NCBI GenBank assembly: GCA_002706335.1
Contig: PAKZ01000037.1
Location: forward strand, 62,001 to 126,000
Reading direction: 5' to 3'
Source of the DNA: Ahrensia sp.
Lineage (GTDB): Bacteria > Pseudomonadota > Alphaproteobacteria > Rhizobiales > Rhizobiaceae
DNA: 64,000 nucleotides
In this document: positions 26,976 through 34,745 of the stretch, piece by piece
Layout of the letters: each line of letters starts with the position of its first letter
Position numbering within the stretch: position 1 is the first letter of the stretch
Notes under the pieces: generated by a model
Told to the model about the DNA's origin: nothing
Seen by the model: the letters and a program-made list of their open reading frames with translations, nothing else
Databases searched by the model: none
Position numbers and translations under genes: made by a program

Positions 26976-28744
26976 AGCCGGGATCAATCCATCCTCGCGT
27001 ATTCTTTCTCCACTTTTTCGATATTCACTTTTTAGAAGAACGGGGCGAATATGCGCGGAGTCGTAGCGCGCTGCAGGAAATGGAATTGGCGGTCAGGTTT
27101 GCCGTCATTCTCGGATTGCGCATACTTGTTCCAGCGGCATCCTATCAGGAGTCGGACGTCGCGGGACAATTGCTAGGGCCGTTCCTGCGCAGCGACACTG
27201 CTTCACTTTTCAAGCTACTTGGAGGCGGAAGCTCGCTAGAGGAGTTTCGCCGGGATAAGCTGGAGCAGTACCGCCGCGGCTCGGCTCAGTATGAAGTGTA
27301 CTCAAAACCTTTGAGACAGAATGTGGGTTGGGAGCGACGTAAGCGCAGCGCCACTCATGACATCACGAACGACTGGCTGTTGGAGGCAGATAACGAAAAG
27401 CTGTACGCTCGCTTCCACGCCCTGAAAGCAGATGGAACCTCCGACCTGGATTTCGAGCGCGCATGGCGCGATGTTCCCGGGCGTCTTGGAAAGGATGCCT
27501 TCATCGTGCCTCACGTGACGGATCTTCTGCCTATCAAAGCTGGCAACATGGCTGCCGAGAACGCGCTTCACAACCTCGTAAACCGCTACTATTTCGGCAG
27601 CTATGCCAAGGATTATCAAGATTCTGCCGTCTTCCAGAACATGGCAATATCAACGGGGGACGTCATTCCGTCTGCCAATCCCAAAGACGACATTGATTTT
27701 GCGGCGTTGTTGAAACAATGCCGATCACGTGGCCTTCTCGCGGAGATAAAAGATTGCCCCATCGACAAACTGGAAACGATGGCTTTTCAATCATCATTCG
27801 AGGAAGCATTCCGTTTTTCACAGACAGACGGATATGCGTCTATGAATGAAGTTCAAAAGCCCCAACGATACAAGGTCGACCTAGCTATCTTGACCGCGCT
27901 TCCGAAGGAGCGCGAGGCCGTAGAAATGGTCTTCGGTGAGGGCCGCGACAAACAGTTTGAAAATGACCCCCATGTTTACAAGCTAATAGACTACGAGATC
28001 GACGGAATGGTCAAACAAATAGCCGTGGCCGTTCTATCCGAAATGGGAAACACGCTGTCGGGGGTGACATCTACCGATTTTATGCGGTCGATCGACGCAG
28101 CCCATACTGTCATGGTTGGAATCGCAGGCGGTTGCCCGCTTCCGAACAATGCCCAAGAAGACGTCAGGCTAGGCGACGTCGTCATAGGGCAGAGCATTAT
28201 GGAAATCGACTTTTTGAAGCGGAAGCCAGACGGTAGCATCGAATATAGAGACTCGCCACAGAAGGTTTCGTACTCGCTGACACAAATGGTCCGTAATTTG
28301 CAGTCCCACTTGAAAGGGTTCGACACCGGATGGGTGCCTTACCGAGATCAGGCCTTCGAAGCTTACGGCCTCTCGGTCGATACGTTGCCCCCTGACGAAC
28401 TCAAAGGAGCGGACGGAGAACCAGTCGTACGCAAATCTGACCCGCGTCGATTGCTGTCGCCTGCGATAGTCCACTTTGGACGAATCGGGGCCGGTGATAC
28501 TCTCCTAAAAGACCCTACGGTCAGGGACGAACTGCGTGCCAAGTACAGCATTCTAGCAGTCGAAATGGAAAGTGCAGGCTTACGCGATGCGGGCTGGTCG
28601 CGATCTCAAGAGATCGGCGTTGTGCGCGCGATCGTCGATTATTGTGATGGCAATAAAGACGACCGCTGGCATATCATAGGGGCTCTGAACGCCGCTGCAG
28701 TGACAAGGCTGCTATTCGAAAAGATTATTGCGGCTGGGAAATAG
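26933..28744 (+). CDS. Two-domain protein: unrecognised N-terminal half, nucleoside phosphorylase-superfamily C-terminal half
   Basis: Seen: 603 aa. Residues about 310-600 form a PNP/UDP-phosphorylase (MTA/SAH-nucleosidase-like) domain: VDLAILTALPKEREAVEMVF, MVGIAGGCP, LGDVVIGQ, IHFGRI-like IVHFGRIGAGD, the nucleoside-binding VEMESAG near 545, then VRAIVDYCDGNKDDRWH. Residues about 20-300 match no family I know; the block LQEMELAVRFAVILGLRILV, VPAASYQESD looks conserved-type. Known: PNP-superfamily domains occur as effectors in predicted bacterial immunity proteins. No transmembrane segment. Inferred: nucleotide-depleting effector or base-releasing enzyme acting with the two NDT-like proteins encoded just upstream. 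Rare codons (ATA, CTA, AGA) suggest transfer. Confidence 0.72.
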   Translation: MSKRPKPAQASLFLKPGSIHPRVFFLHFFDIHFLEERGEYARSRSALQEMELAVRFAVILGLRILVPAASYQESDVAGQLLGPFLRSDTASLFKLLGGGSSLEEFRRDKLEQYRRGSAQYEVYSKPLRQNVGWERRKRSATHDITNDWLLEADNEKLYARFHALKADGTSDLDFERAWRDVPGRLGKDAFIVPHVTDLLPIKAGNMAAENALHNLVNRYYFGSYAKDYQDSAVFQNMAISTGDVIPSANPKDDIDFAALLKQCRSRGLLAEIKDCPIDKLETMAFQSSFEEAFRFSQTDGYASMNEVQKPQRYKVDLAILTALPKEREAVEMVFGEGRDKQFENDPHVYKLIDYEIDGMVKQIAVAVLSEMGNTLSGVTSTDFMRSIDAAHTVMVGIAGGCPLPNNAQEDVRLGDVVIGQSIMEIDFLKRKPDGSIEYRDSPQKVSYSLTQMVRNLQSHLKGFDTGWVPYRDQAFEAYGLSVDTLPPDELKGADGEPVVRKSDPRRLLSPAIVHFGRIGAGDTLLKDPTVRDELRAKYSILAVEMESAGLRDAGWSRSQEIGVVRAIVDYCDGNKDDRWHIIGALNAAAVTRLLFEKIIAAGK

Positions 28745-28982
28745 ATAACTCAGGTCAGCCATAAGTTTCAAATGGGACTAGCTGACGCTCGATCTCGATG
28801 CGGCGCGGTCCCAATGGCGGCGGCTGCTCCCGCAGGATTGGCTCTTCACCAGCTTATCAGGACAGGCCGTTCAACATCGGGTCACGCGCAGATTGCCGTC
28901 ATCCGGAGTTTCGGCCAGACTGAAAAGCTCGTAAACCGGATTTGCACCAACCGGCCAAAAGACGAGAGCAGGGCGTTATTTC

Positions 28983-29738
28983 ATGAAGCTGACTGCATAT
29001 GTGGAAGATGGATACGAACTGGATATCCGTCCGGCCAGGCCGAACCGCGACTGGCTGGACGCCTATGCCGACGGACACGCCTATGGCTGCCTGCCCATGC
29101 TCATTGCCAACCAGATGGGTTGGGAAATACGCACGCCGACGGGTTTCACCGTGGTCTGGAATGGCGGCGGCAACCGCAGAAGTCTCGCCGTGATCGCGGA
29201 CGATCCGGAAAGCGCGTACATTGTGAGCCACTTCGGCGCCGGCATTTTCACTTTCTCGTTTCCGGCCATATTTCGCACCGAACCCGGCTACGATCTGATG
29301 ATCCAGGGCCCTCCCAATAGCCCGGTTCGCGGCGCGACACCGTTCAGCGGCCTGGTGGAGACGGATTGGGTGCTGACCTCGGCTGCCATCCACTGGCAGG
29401 TCACCGAACCCAACAGGGCGGTGCGGTTTCGCAAGGGCGACGCGGTGGCCCAGATTTTTCCTGTGCGACGCGGGGATGCGGAAAGTTTTGAACCGGAGAT
29501 GCGCCGCATCTCCGACGCGCCGGAGATCGCGGAGTATATGGAGGAGTGGTACACGCGCCGGAGGGCCTTCAACGACGCTCTTAAAGACCCGGAGTCAGCC
29601 GAAAGGCGGAAGAGATGGCCCGGGCACTATCGGCGCGGAACCGACATTTTCGATAACAAAGCCTCACCGGAGACGCACCGGACGCGTCTTCGAATGCGGG
29701 ACTTCGAAGACCGGCGCGATCCAAAACCGGAAAAATGA
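28983..29738 (+). CDS. DUF6065 family protein
   Basis: Seen: 251 aa. Conserved blocks of the DUF6065 type: NRDWLDAYADGHAYGCLPML, IANQMGWEI, VSHFGAGIFTFSFPAIFRT, GYDLMIQGPPNSP, FSGLVETDW and a late PVRRGDAESFEPE. It has no signal peptide or membrane segment; the C-terminus is charged. Function is unknown. It ends 118 nt before the first RiPP precursor gene on the same strand and is separated from the upstream NDT/PNP operon by 238 nt without a gene, so it may belong to the RiPP locus. GC content is back to the genomic level. Confidence 0.75.
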   Translation: MKLTAYVEDGYELDIRPARPNRDWLDAYADGHAYGCLPMLIANQMGWEIRTPTGFTVVWNGGGNRRSLAVIADDPESAYIVSHFGAGIFTFSFPAIFRTEPGYDLMIQGPPNSPVRGATPFSGLVETDWVLTSAAIHWQVTEPNRAVRFRKGDAVAQIFPVRRGDAESFEPEMRRISDAPEIAEYMEEWYTRRRAFNDALKDPESAERRKRWPGHYRRGTDIFDNKASPETHRTRLRMRDFEDRRDPKPEK

Positions 29739-29855
29739 CCTAACGTCAGGAAATCTCCGGCGACAAGATTGACGAACCATGGCTGGTCAACCTATCAATT
29801 GTTGAGCGGTGAGTGGCCGCCATTGAAGAATTTCGACGGCGTTGAGGAGCGGCTT

Positions 29856-29945
29856 ATGAAGAAATACATCAAACCTGCGGTGAGCAAGAGAGCCACACTT
29901 GCGCGCGTTACCAGCGCGACGTCTGTGACCAGCTATACCCCCTGA
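29856..29945 (+). CDS. RiPP precursor peptide 1 (lasso-type leader)
   Basis: Seen: 29 aa, with Shine-Dalgarno GAGGAG (29844-29849) 6 nt before ATG. The leader shows YxxPxVxxxAxxxxxT from Tyr4 to Thr19, the RRE-recognition pattern of lasso-peptide leaders (YxxPxLxxxGxxxxxT), with Thr19 at the penultimate leader position. The predicted core starts at Ala21: ATSVTSYTP, rich in Ser, Thr and Tyr. No Asp/Glu is available for a macrolactam. It is a paralogue of the peptide gene at 30178. Inferred: substrate of the opposite-strand B1/B2/kinase/nucleotidyltransferase operon. The gene is too short for most gene finders. Confidence 0.75.
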   Translation: MKKYIKPAVSKRATLARVTSATSVTSYTP

Positions 29946-30177
29946 TTGATAGTATTGAGCGCCTGCTGACAGCTGGCTGCAAAACCAATACCCGACCCAA
30001 GGCCAGGAGGCTTTGGGGCAAGTTCGGTTCGGAACCGACAGTTTCGAAATTGGAAAGCTGACTTCCAGTTGGAAATACTCCATCAGTGCCGTTGACGGCC
30101 CATGAATAGCCAACTATTCAAGTGACAGGCGGTGGTTGACCGTCCATGCATTTTTTCGACGGTGCCAGGGAGTGAAA

Positions 30178-30279
30178 ATGAAGAAGTACATCAAGCCTGT
30201 GCTGATCAAGAGAGCGACACTTGCGCGAGTAACCAGCGCGAGTTCCGGCGCCCCCGCTTGGGTAAAGGATCCGCCATAA
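30178..30279 (+). CDS. RiPP precursor peptide 2 (lasso-type leader)
   Basis: Seen: 33 aa with AGGGAG (30167-30172) 5 nt before ATG. The first 21 residues match precursor 1 at 18 positions (changes only at 8-10), keeping YxxPxLxxxAxxxxxT; the rest is different, with predicted core ASSGAPAWVKDPP from Ala21. The only acidic residue is at core position 11, outside the 7-9 range used for lasso rings. Conserved leader with divergent core is the hallmark of RiPP precursor families. It is followed by a strong terminator at 30335-30374. Confidence 0.78.
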   Translation: MKKYIKPVLIKRATLARVTSASSGAPAWVKDPP

Positions 30280-30334
30280 ATTACCCTTTAGGCTGACATT
30301 CGGCGCCCGCGCCAAATTTTCTGCGAAACGATCG

Positions 30335-30374
30335 GCCACCCCTGAGGCGAGAACGCCTCGGGTTGGCTTTTTTT
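30335..30374 (+). terminator. Strong Rho-independent terminator after the precursor genes
   Basis: Nested stem GCCA/TGGC around CCTGAGGCG/CGCCTCGGG (one G-T pair) with loop AGAA, followed directly by seven T (30368-30374). It ends the plus-strand precursor transcript before the convergent modification operon. Confidence 0.85.
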
Positions 30375-30455
30375 GGGGTTGCGCGAGAGATCGGCCGATG
30401 CCTGCTGCGTGATCGGCATGGAACCGGACGCGCATGGCGGCTCAGGCAGTCGAAT

Positions 30456-31529
30456 TCAGTTCGCCACCGAGCGAGGCTCTTCACTTCGAACCAGATCCGG
30501 CTGGCGTGTCAGCATCCAGCGGTAGACCTGTCGGCGCCAGGAATGACGCCAGCGCGATCGCGATTGTGCGTTCGTAACGGACGCCGGCCCGATAAGGCGT
30601 CGGGTTAGCATGGTGCCGCGCCGTGGCGCGCATTGCCTTGCAAGGGCCGCGCTCGCCTCGCATCCGAACAGGGCGGCGGCGAGATCGAGCCCCGTGAGAA
30701 GAGCTGTCTCGGCGCCGGCCCGCGCGGCGCGGTCTTTCAGTTCCTGCACGTCGACGCCGGCGCGTGCAATCATCAGCATGTCGACGACATATTGCAGCCG
30801 GTCGAACTGGTGCGACGTGGCGCCGTGCAGGGCGGCCAGGACGAGGCGTCCCGCCATCGTGACGCCTCCGGAACCAGGCCCCGCGTAATCCTCATGGGTC
30901 AGGGACATCGACCGGCGCAACTTCGGCGCATGAACGATGTCCGTGTGCAGTTCGACAAGGGAAAGCCCGCCATCCCGGTCTTTCCTGAGGAACTGACGCT
31001 CGGTGTATGCCTCGTGCTTCTGGTCGGGAGCGACAGGGGCAAACCCCAGATCGGCGACGATGGCCCCGACGGCTTCTGTCGCTGCCGGATCCACGAGGAT
31101 ATCGATATCCGAGAAGGCCCGCATATGCAGGCCGCCATAGACGGTCTCGGCGAAATCGGGGCCCTTGACGACAATAGCGGGCAGGCTCTCCCCCAGGAGG
31201 CGGGTGTTGATACGACGTGCGACATCGTTCAGAATCATGTTGCGCCTCAGATGCGCCAGAGAGGACGACTCCAGCGCGTCGGCGAGCGATTTCCCGGCGG
31301 CAGACCTCGCGGTCTCATCGCTGCCGGTCACCAGGGGGGACTTCGCCTTCACCGCCGCGGCTACGTTTCGGCCGAGCGCCATGATGACGCCGTGTTGGCC
31401 GGCCTGCGCCGCGATGTCTGCAATGTGACTTTCGGCAAGCGGCAAAGGCAGCTTCGGTGCGCCGGCCTTCGCGGCATCGACCAGAGGATCGCTGTAATGC
31501 ACAAGCCATCTGGATTGCTGCGAGGTCAT
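30456..31529 (-). CDS. NTP_transf_5-type nucleotidyltransferase, last gene of the RiPP operon
   Basis: Seen: 357 aa. The core reads VVKGPDFAETVYGGLHMRAF, SDIDILVDPAA, the pattern of the 'uncharacterised nucleotidyltransferase' family (NTP_transf_5), in which KG, the Arg and the DxD-type SDIDILV form the active site; an acidic/His strand LVELHTDI follows. Known: such genes occur beside HPr-kinase-like genes in lasso-peptide clusters. Its ATG overlaps the kinase stop by 4 nt (ATGA). Inferred: adds a nucleotide to the peptide or its phosphate. The C-terminus is basic (RRSWRRQVYRWM-like), possibly for peptide or membrane contact. Confidence 0.78.
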   Translation of the reverse strand: MTSQQSRWLVHYSDPLVDAAKAGAPKLPLPLAESHIADIAAQAGQHGVIMALGRNVAAAVKAKSPLVTGSDETARSAAGKSLADALESSSLAHLRRNMILNDVARRINTRLLGESLPAIVVKGPDFAETVYGGLHMRAFSDIDILVDPAATEAVGAIVADLGFAPVAPDQKHEAYTERQFLRKDRDGGLSLVELHTDIVHAPKLRRSMSLTHEDYAGPGSGGVTMAGRLVLAALHGATSHQFDRLQYVVDMLMIARAGVDVQELKDRAARAGAETALLTGLDLAAALFGCEASAALARQCAPRRGTMLTRRLIGPASVTNAQSRSRWRHSWRRQVYRWMLTRQPDLVRSEEPRSVAN

Positions 31530-32593
31530 TGGCCTTCATCCGTTCCCGAAAGCCGGGCAAGCGCCTGCTCCAGCATCGGCGCCAATGTCGTCAGATCCGA
31601 TCCCACCCTTAACTGAAGGACGGGATTGCTGCGCACCAGGTCGGCATAAACGGAAAATTGCGACTGGCTCCACGGCTTGACCCCGGTCGGGCTGTTGGAA
31701 ACGTTGTCCTGAGCAATCTGCAGGAGCGCCTCTGCCCGTGAAACCGGATTGATCTGGTGAGAATCGTCCGTGCGCTCGCCTAGCATTACGACGGCGTGGA
31801 CGGGCCTGGGCGGGTGCTTCCTGACCTGAAATGCATGCCGCAGATCATCGATATGGACGCCCTGTTCGTCTTCGGCGTTCCAATTGTCAGGCAGATCCCC
31901 AATCCACGGCAGCAATTCGGCCGTGCGGCGATGAACCTTGATCCGGTTCGGAATGCCCCAAACCTTCCAGTGTCCATCGTCCTTCAAGACCGCGCTGGTG
32001 TCGTCCGCCATGAAAATGAAGCCGCCATGGGCGAGCGCCAGCGACGTCGTAGTCTTGCCGAAGCCCGACGGGGCGCACAGAAGGATCGAACCCGGTGTAT
32101 TCGGGACGCCGAGGCAGGCTGCATGAAGGACGCGCTGCCCCTGGGTGCTCAGAGTTGCTTCAACGATAGCCGAGAGCGGTGTGTACATGAACGCATCGAA
32201 GCCGCCCGGCCTGGCAATGATAGACGCCTGCTTTTCCGCATAGTTTATCGTCGCATGGCCATAGCCGGGCAATTCCACGGTCCATGTGTCTTCGGTTTCG
32301 TAGAGATTGGCCGCGGTTCCCTCGATAAGTCGGCCCGACCAGGTATGCGGAAAGGCTTCGGGAACGCGGGGGCGCTCATCTTCTTCGATGCTGAGAGAAA
32401 ACCCGCGTGCGTCGGACGCGCCGGACAGGAACCAATGGCATCCGTCCGCAAGCATCTGCGTCCATCGCGCGTTGCTGGCGGAAACCCGCAGCACCGCCCC
32501 TTCGAAGTCGAGCACCAGAGCGTTTGATTCAGCCAAACCGGGTGGCCCCCGATGAACCGAGGACGGTTGCCGGAATGCTCTGGCTGCCGTCAT
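31526..32593 (-). CDS. HPr-kinase-like peptide kinase (paeninodin-kinase type)
   Basis: Seen: up to 355 aa; P-loop APSGFGKTTTSLAL (174-187) and FMADDTSAV (195-203), corresponding to Walker A and the catalytic ADD of the HprK C-terminal domain; an N-terminal region of about 150 residues binds an unknown partner. Known: HprK homologues in lasso clusters phosphorylate the peptide's C-terminal region (PadeK of paeninodin). Start uncertain: ATG 32593 overlaps the B2 gene by 65 nt, while a TTG at the B2 stop would give almost no overlap and loses nothing conserved. It overlaps the nucleotidyltransferase by 4 nt. Confidence 0.8.
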   Translation of the reverse strand: MTAARAFRQPSSVHRGPPGLAESNALVLDFEGAVLRVSASNARWTQMLADGCHWFLSGASDARGFSLSIEEDERPRVPEAFPHTWSGRLIEGTAANLYETEDTWTVELPGYGHATINYAEKQASIIARPGGFDAFMYTPLSAIVEATLSTQGQRVLHAACLGVPNTPGSILLCAPSGFGKTTTSLALAHGGFIFMADDTSAVLKDDGHWKVWGIPNRIKVHRRTAELLPWIGDLPDNWNAEDEQGVHIDDLRHAFQVRKHPPRPVHAVVMLGERTDDSHQINPVSRAEALLQIAQDNVSNSPTGVKPWSQSQFSVYADLVRSNPVLQLRVGSDLTTLAPMLEQALARLSGTDEGQ

Positions 32594-32996
32594 AGGCGAA
32601 CAGTTCCAGCATCGTCGGCGATGGTGGATTCATCGCCACTTCGTCGTTCACCGAAATCCAGCAATGCGCTTTGGGTCTGTCGGTCCGCAGCGTTTCCTTT
32701 TCAACGGCGAAGTGAAGCAGAGGCCGATGGCCCGCCAAGGACAGGTACCGGAACGCGAGCAGGCCTTCGCGCAGGCAGCGTCGACCGCGCATCCGCCATG
32801 GGCGGCGCGTGACACGTTTGACCGAAGCCACGATCTCGTCACTGCTTAACGCGGTATAGGCGGCTGTTTGGCCTGCCGGCGTCGCCATCCGCAGCAACGC
32901 CCCGATTGGGGCGCTCTTGGCAAACACCGGCATCAATCGCGCCGATATCCAAAGGCTTGCTGCAAACGGGACATAGGACGGAGGGAAGGGGCTCAT
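32529..32996 (-). CDS. Lasso-peptide B2-type leader protease (transglutaminase-like)
   Basis: Seen: 155 aa. The cysteine-protease triad of lasso B2 proteins is visible: Cys74 in RRCLREGLLAFRYL, His111 in KAHCWISVNDEV and Asp118 after it; the helical N-terminal part is of usual length. Known: B2 cuts the leader after the RRE protein presents it. Its ATG shares a base with the B1 stop (TGATG), the common B1-B2 arrangement. Inferred cut site is after Ser20 of both precursors, two residues past the conserved Thr18-19 region. Confidence 0.87.
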   Translation of the reverse strand: MSPFPPSYVPFAASLWISARLMPVFAKSAPIGALLRMATPAGQTAAYTALSSDEIVASVKRVTRRPWRMRGRRCLREGLLAFRYLSLAGHRPLLHFAVEKETLRTDRPKAHCWISVNDEVAMNPPSPTMLELFAYDGSQSIPATVLGSSGATRFG

Positions 32997-33289
32997 CAGG
33001 ATTTCGTTACAAGCGATTCCGCTTCGAGCTCTACGACCAGCTCCTCGAGATCAGACAGAAGCGTCGCCTCATCGACATCGAAATCCGCGAGGATCGGTCC
33101 GATACAATCTCGAACATTCCTGTGCCCGTCGAGATTCGCCAGGAACGCGCATGCCGTATCGTTGATGGTATAGATTTCACCGCTTTCAAGCTTCAGCAGA
33201 ACGCCTCCCTCATCCTCTCCAAGTGCCTGGAGCGAGGTTTGTTCGCTCAGGCTGTATACCGAATTCGCAAAATCTTCGCCCACGCTCAT
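32996..33289 (-). CDS. PqqD-like RiPP recognition element (lasso B1 type)
   Basis: Seen: 97 aa from ATG 33289 (GGAG 4 nt upstream; GTG 33310 is an alternative). PqqD fold signature: a short beta-hairpin GGVLLKLESGEIYTINDTA, then helices ACAFLANLDGHRNVRDCI and DEATLLSDLEELVVELEAE. Known: such RREs bind the YxxP leader of lasso precursors and deliver it to B2. First gene of the four-gene coupled operon; the 373 nt upstream should hold its promoter. Confidence 0.87.
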   Translation of the reverse strand: MSVGEDFANSVYSLSEQTSLQALGEDEGGVLLKLESGEIYTINDTACAFLANLDGHRNVRDCIGPILADFDVDEATLLSDLEELVVELEAESLVTKS

Positions 33290-33662
33290 GCTGCTCCGCA
33301 CTTCAATCACCGCCCAAAATTATCCAAGTCAACTCTTGCCGTGCTTGACCCGGAAGAGTCTCTTCTTGCCATAACACGGCAATTTAGCCGAGCGCCACTC
33401 GATCGCGTTCGGGTTCGATCCTTCAAATCGGGCTGCCTCGCCCGATTGTTGAAACGCTGCGCCTTTGAAACCGATATCGCTGCTTGGCATGGCTGGATAG
33501 GCCGGGCAAGCGTGGCCCGTCCAAACCGCTTTCGACGCTGTTTGCCCGCTGCCGCTCCGCCACGGCCCTTGTCCGCCGGGGAAAACCAGCTTTCATGTAT
33601 ACACGCCTTCAATCCCGCCGCGAAAGCGGCTAAGCAGGATCGACCAGCGGGGGAGGGCTATC
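33290..33662. other. Intergenic region between RiPP operon and aldo/keto reductase
   Basis: No gene is supported. The region must contain the promoter of the minus-strand B1-B2-kinase-nucleotidyltransferase operon and that of the reductase. On the minus strand TTGACT (33332-33327) could be a -35 element, but I see no convincing -10. It marks the right limit of the accessory island; no repeat matching the left edge was found by eye. Confidence 0.5.
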
Positions 33663-34628
33663 ATGGAGTATGTGCGGTTCGGATCGACGGGGCTTCAGGT
33701 CAGCCGCCTGTGCTTCGGCTCGATGTCTTTCGGAAAGCCGACCGACATACGGCCCTGGACGCTCGATCTCGACGCGGCGCGGCGGATGTATCGGGCCGCG
33801 TGGGAGGGCGGCATCAATTTCTTCGATACCGCCAATGTATACTCCGAGGGTACGTCGGAAGAGATCACCGGCAAGGCGCTCTGGGAAATCGCGCCGCGCG
33901 ACCAGATCGTGCTCGCGACCAAGGTCTGCCTGCCGATGCGGCGCGGACCGAATGGGGCCGGGCTGTCGCGCAAGGTGATCATGCATGAGATCGACGCCAG
34001 CCTGAAACGGCTCGGCACCGATTATGTGGACATCTACCAGATACACCGGGCCGACCCGGCAACGCCCTTCGAGGAGACGATGGAGGCGCTGAACGATGTC
34101 GTGAAGGCCGGCAAGGCGCGCTATATCGGCGCGTCGTCGATGCATGTCTGGCAGTTCCTGAAATATCAGCGCGCCGCCGAGAGGGCGGGGGGCGCGAAGT
34201 TCATTTCCATGCAGAACCAGGTCAACGCGCTCTACCGCGAGGAGGAGCGCGAAATGCTGCCGCTTTGCCGCCATGACGGCATAGCGGTCATGCCGTGGTC
34301 GCCGATGGCCTCCGGCCGCCTGACTCGCCCCTGGGGAGAGCAGACCGAACGCTCGCAGACCGACAAGCGGTTGTCGCGTCTCGGCGACGACGATCGCGCC
34401 GTGGTCGAGGCGGTCGAGCGGGTCGCCAGACGCCGCGGCGTGCCGATGGCGCGCGTCGCCATGGCCTGGGTGCTGCAGGTTCCGGGCGTGACCTCGCCGA
34501 TCCTCGGCGTCTCGAAGGACAGCCACGTGACCGACGCCCTGGCGGCGCTCGATCTCGAACTCGCCGACGAGGACATCGCCGAGATCGAGGCGCCGTACCG
34601 GCCGCACCCGGTCAGCGGCTTCGTCTGA
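33663..34628 (+). CDS. Aldo/keto reductase
   Basis: Seen: 321 aa, a complete TIM-barrel AKR. The catalytic tetrad is visible: Asp and Tyr in FFDTANVYSEGTSEE, Lys in VLATKV and His in DIYQIHRAD; the NADPH-binding end is SPILGVSKDSHVTDAL. It resembles bacterial YakC/Tas-like 'general stress' AKRs. GGGAGGG lies a few nt before ATG. The substrate is unknown. The gene is convergent with ptrB, with a strong hairpin between. Confidence 0.92.
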   Translation: MEYVRFGSTGLQVSRLCFGSMSFGKPTDIRPWTLDLDAARRMYRAAWEGGINFFDTANVYSEGTSEEITGKALWEIAPRDQIVLATKVCLPMRRGPNGAGLSRKVIMHEIDASLKRLGTDYVDIYQIHRADPATPFEETMEALNDVVKAGKARYIGASSMHVWQFLKYQRAAERAGGAKFISMQNQVNALYREEEREMLPLCRHDGIAVMPWSPMASGRLTRPWGEQTERSQTDKRLSRLGDDDRAVVEAVERVARRRGVPMARVAMAWVLQVPGVTSPILGVSKDSHVTDALAALDLELADEDIAEIEAPYRPHPVSGFV

Positions 34629-34710
34629 TTATCCAGACCGGTCCCCGATCATGATGCATCATATGCGGAAAGGTTACCGGTCGACCAAACAAGCTGGCGC
34701 GGCAAGTTTG

Positions 34711-34737
34711 CCGATCTGATTGTTTCAATCAGATCGG
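34711..34737. terminator. 11-bp perfect hairpin between convergent genes
   Basis: CCGATCTGATT/AATCAGATCGG with loop GTTTC. It lies 82 nt after the reductase stop and just before the ptrB stop. No T-run follows on either strand, so it may be a transcript-end stabiliser or a Rho-linked stop rather than a classical terminator. Confidence 0.5.
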
Positions 34738-34745
34738 ACGCCGCG

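Noticed and set aside
28983-33310. Ordinary lasso-peptide cluster
   Set aside because: No cyclase gene and no acidic ring residue at core positions 7-9; described as lasso-like only.
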